Of a stretch of 7,061 nt of DNA, positions 5,681 through 7,061 are shown in pieces. The first letter of the stretch is position 1, and each line of letters begins with the position of its first letter. The stretch comes from Planctomycetota bacterium. GTDB lineage: Bacteria > Planctomycetota > UBA1135 > GCA-002686595. The position numbers and the translations under genes were made by a program. The notes below the pieces were generated by a model. The model was not told the DNA's origin. It ran no database searches and saw only the letters and a program-made list of their open reading frames with translations. The stretch is taken from the NCBI GenBank assembly GCA_029212955.1, contig JARGOW010000069.1:3910-10970 (forward strand). The letters run 5' to 3'.

Positions 5681-6892
5681 TCAGGCCCGAGCCCAAAGCA
5701 TCTGCAATTCTTCAATACGCTCGGTGGTATAGCCCAGAACGTCCGACAGCACCTCGGTCGTATGCTCACCGAGAATGGGCGGATGGCGTAGAACCTTGGT
5801 GGGTGTCTCCGAGTATTGAACGGGAGGGCTGGCCAACTTCAAGTCCCCGAGTGTGGGATGCTGCACACTTTGCACCATTCCCCGGTGGACCACCTGGGGA
5901 TCGGCAAACAGGTGCTGCATGTCGTTGACAGGGCCCGCGGGAACACCCGAAGCCACCATGGCCTCCATCCAGTCATCGCAGGATCGCAAGGCCAAACTCG
6001 ATTCGATCAAGGGGATCAGCACTCCGCGATGTTGCACGCGCTTTGCGTTGGACTCAAATCGTTCGTCTTCCAACCATTCCCCATGGCCGAGGACGTAGCA
6101 GAGGGCACGCCACAATTTTTCGTTCGCCGCCGCAATGGCGATGGGTCGATCCAGGGTCGGAAACACTTGATAGGGCACGATCGACGCGTGGGCGGTCCCC
6201 CAGCGCGTGGCTTCCTGGCCCGCCACCAAGTAGCTACTGGCCACGTTGGCCAACGCCGAAACCTGCACATCCAAGAGGCTGATATCCAAGTGCTGCCCCT
6301 TGCCCGTGCGCGCCTTGTAAAGGAGCGCCGAGGTGATCGCCCCAGCCGCATGCACCCCGGTCAGCACATCGGTGATGGCCACGCCCACCTTGCAAGGCGC
6401 GCCATCGCGCTCCCCCGTGATATGCATCATCCCGCCCACCGCCGACAACACCATGTCGTAACCCGGCCGTTCCTGGTAGGGCCCATCCTGACCGTAGGCA
6501 CAGTTAGAGGTATACACCAGACCCGGGTTCGACTCGCGCAATGCTTCATAGCCAAGCCCAAACCCTTCCATCAGGCCGGGAGTGAAATTGTGCACCAGCA
6601 CGTGGGCCCGATCGGCCAACTCCTTAACCACCGCAATGCCCTCCGTCGTCTTCAAATCAATGGCCACGGACCGCTTGTTGCGGTTGCAGCTCAAGTAATA
6701 GGCACTCTCCTCCCCCACAAAAGGAGGCCCCCAAGACCGCGTGTCATCCCCACTCCCCGGCCGCTCCACCTTGATCACATCCGCCCCTTGATCCCCCAGC
6801 ATCATCGTGCAATAGGGCCCCGCCAATATCCGCGAAAGATCGAGCACGACATAACCCTCAAGGGGCTGGTCGGTTGAAGGTGCTTGACTCAT
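5681..6892 (-). CDS. Family III CoA-transferase, SUGCT-like (CaiB/Frc family)
   Basis: A 403-residue cytoplasmic enzyme that moves CoA between two carboxylic acids through a glutamyl/aspartyl-CoA-type intermediate. The N-terminal signature VLDLSRILAGPYCTM and GDQGADVIKVERPGSGDDTR (about 16-52) is followed by SCNRNKRSVAIDL, HNFTPG, and the catalytic Asp175 in VAITDVLTG. Later motifs are TGKGQHLDISLL, RWGTAHASIVPYQVF, SGVPAGPVNDM, FADPQVVHRGMV and ILGEHTTEVL. Motif for motif this follows human SUGCT (succinyl-CoA:glutarate CoA-transferase) more closely than formyl-CoA transferase or carnitine CoA-transferase. A role in glutarate or other dicarboxylate metabolism is a fair inference; the true acid pair is unproven, as this family is poorly predictable. 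The start Met has only a weak GGGG upstream, but no better start exists. It is convergent with the DUF502 gene and no partner gene is visible. Confidence 0.93.
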   Translation of the reverse strand: MSQAPSTDQPLEGYVVLDLSRILAGPYCTMMLGDQGADVIKVERPGSGDDTRSWGPPFVGEESAYYLSCNRNKRSVAIDLKTTEGIAVVKELADRAHVLVHNFTPGLMEGFGLGYEALRESNPGLVYTSNCAYGQDGPYQERPGYDMVLSAVGGMMHITGERDGAPCKVGVAITDVLTGVHAAGAITSALLYKARTGKGQHLDISLLDVQVSALANVASSYLVAGQEATRWGTAHASIVPYQVFPTLDRPIAIAAANEKLWRALCYVLGHGEWLEDERFESNAKRVQHRGVLIPLIESSLALRSCDDWMEAMVASGVPAGPVNDMQHLFADPQVVHRGMVQSVQHPTLGDLKLASPPVQYSETPTKVLRHPPILGEHTTEVLSDVLGYTTERIEELQMLWARA

Positions 6893-7061
6893 ACCCCGAG
6901 CTTAGCAAACCACCCATCGCAAACCCCACGGTTCCCAACCCACTCCCCGCAGTGCAACCATACACAGCGTTGCGGAACCCCGGCCCTTTGAATGCCGGCA
7001 TGCCTCAACCGAATGGGAGCCCAAAACACCGCAACCCTTCTTGATGCGGCGTAGGACCGTT
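6893..7061. other. Upstream region of the CoA-transferase gene, no convincing gene
   Basis: About 170 bases to the window edge. They should hold the CoA-transferase promoter (reading leftward), but I see no clear -35/-10 pair. The stretch contains the palindrome ATGCCGGCAT (6992-7001) overlapping GGCATGCC (6997-7004), CCGGC/GCCGG arms (6980-6984, 6994-6998), and a wider inverted repeat GTTGCGG/CCGCAAC (6969-6975, 7029-7035). One minus-strand frame is open from the edge to a TAA at 6902-6904, but its product is rich in Cys, Trp and Gly and does not look like a real protein. Confidence 0.4.

Noticed and set aside
5816..6877. A 353-codon open frame on the + strand
   Set aside because: It lies wholly antisense to the clearly real CoA-transferase gene; its product is rich in His, Arg and Pro with no recognisable domain, as expected from a GC-rich shadow frame.
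6902..7060. Open minus-strand frame running in from the window edge as the end of a gene
   Set aside because: Low-quality composition rich in Cys, Trp and Gly with no recognisable motif; the stretch is short enough to be open by chance.

Overview
The window is GC-rich bacterial DNA carrying seven protein-coding genes and no RNA gene, insertion sequence or CRISPR array that I can see. Six genes read on the + strand and the last reads on the - strand. The best clue to the organism is the C-terminal module of the first protein. It runs from a Tyr-Cys after the beta-sandwich, through Asn-Leu-Cys, to a Trp-Tyr-Arg-Asp and Ser-Asn-Leu-(Ser/Thr)-Asn-Gly ending. I associate this module with secreted proteins of marine Planctomycetota, especially the Saltatorellus/Poly30-like lineage. 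This assignment is an inference from memory, not a search result.

Layout. (1) Positions 1-2486: a large secreted subtilase of the KP-43 type, cut at its N-terminus by the window edge. (2) 2547-3158: a RimJ/RimL-type GNAT acetyltransferase. (3) 3159-3314: a regulatory region with a possible terminator, a sigma70-like promoter and two near-identical 19-bp palindromes. One palindrome fills the -35/-10 spacer and the other covers the predicted transcription start. (4) 3315-4137: an overlapping gene pair, a PadR-family repressor and a small two-helix membrane protein with a HAAS-type domain. (5) 4225-4926: a stand-alone Vms1-like release-factor (VLRF1) domain protein with the catalytic-type glutamine present. 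(6) 4987-5625: a DUF502 membrane protein. (7) 5681-6892, - strand: a family III CoA-transferase very like human SUGCT (succinyl-CoA:glutarate CoA-transferase). The final 170 bases hold no convincing gene but contain several short dyads.

How the genes relate. The PadR/HAAS pair looks like a self-contained autoregulated module: the twin operator should let the PadR protein shut off its own promoter, and the HAAS membrane protein is made from the same transcript. The VLRF1 and DUF502 genes are co-directional and 60 bases apart, so they may be co-transcribed, but no functional link is established. The protease, acetyltransferase and CoA-transferase look like independent neighbours. The items most worth following up are the VLRF1 protein (a bacterial relative of the eukaryotic enzyme that frees nascent chains from stalled ribosomes) and the phased twin operator.
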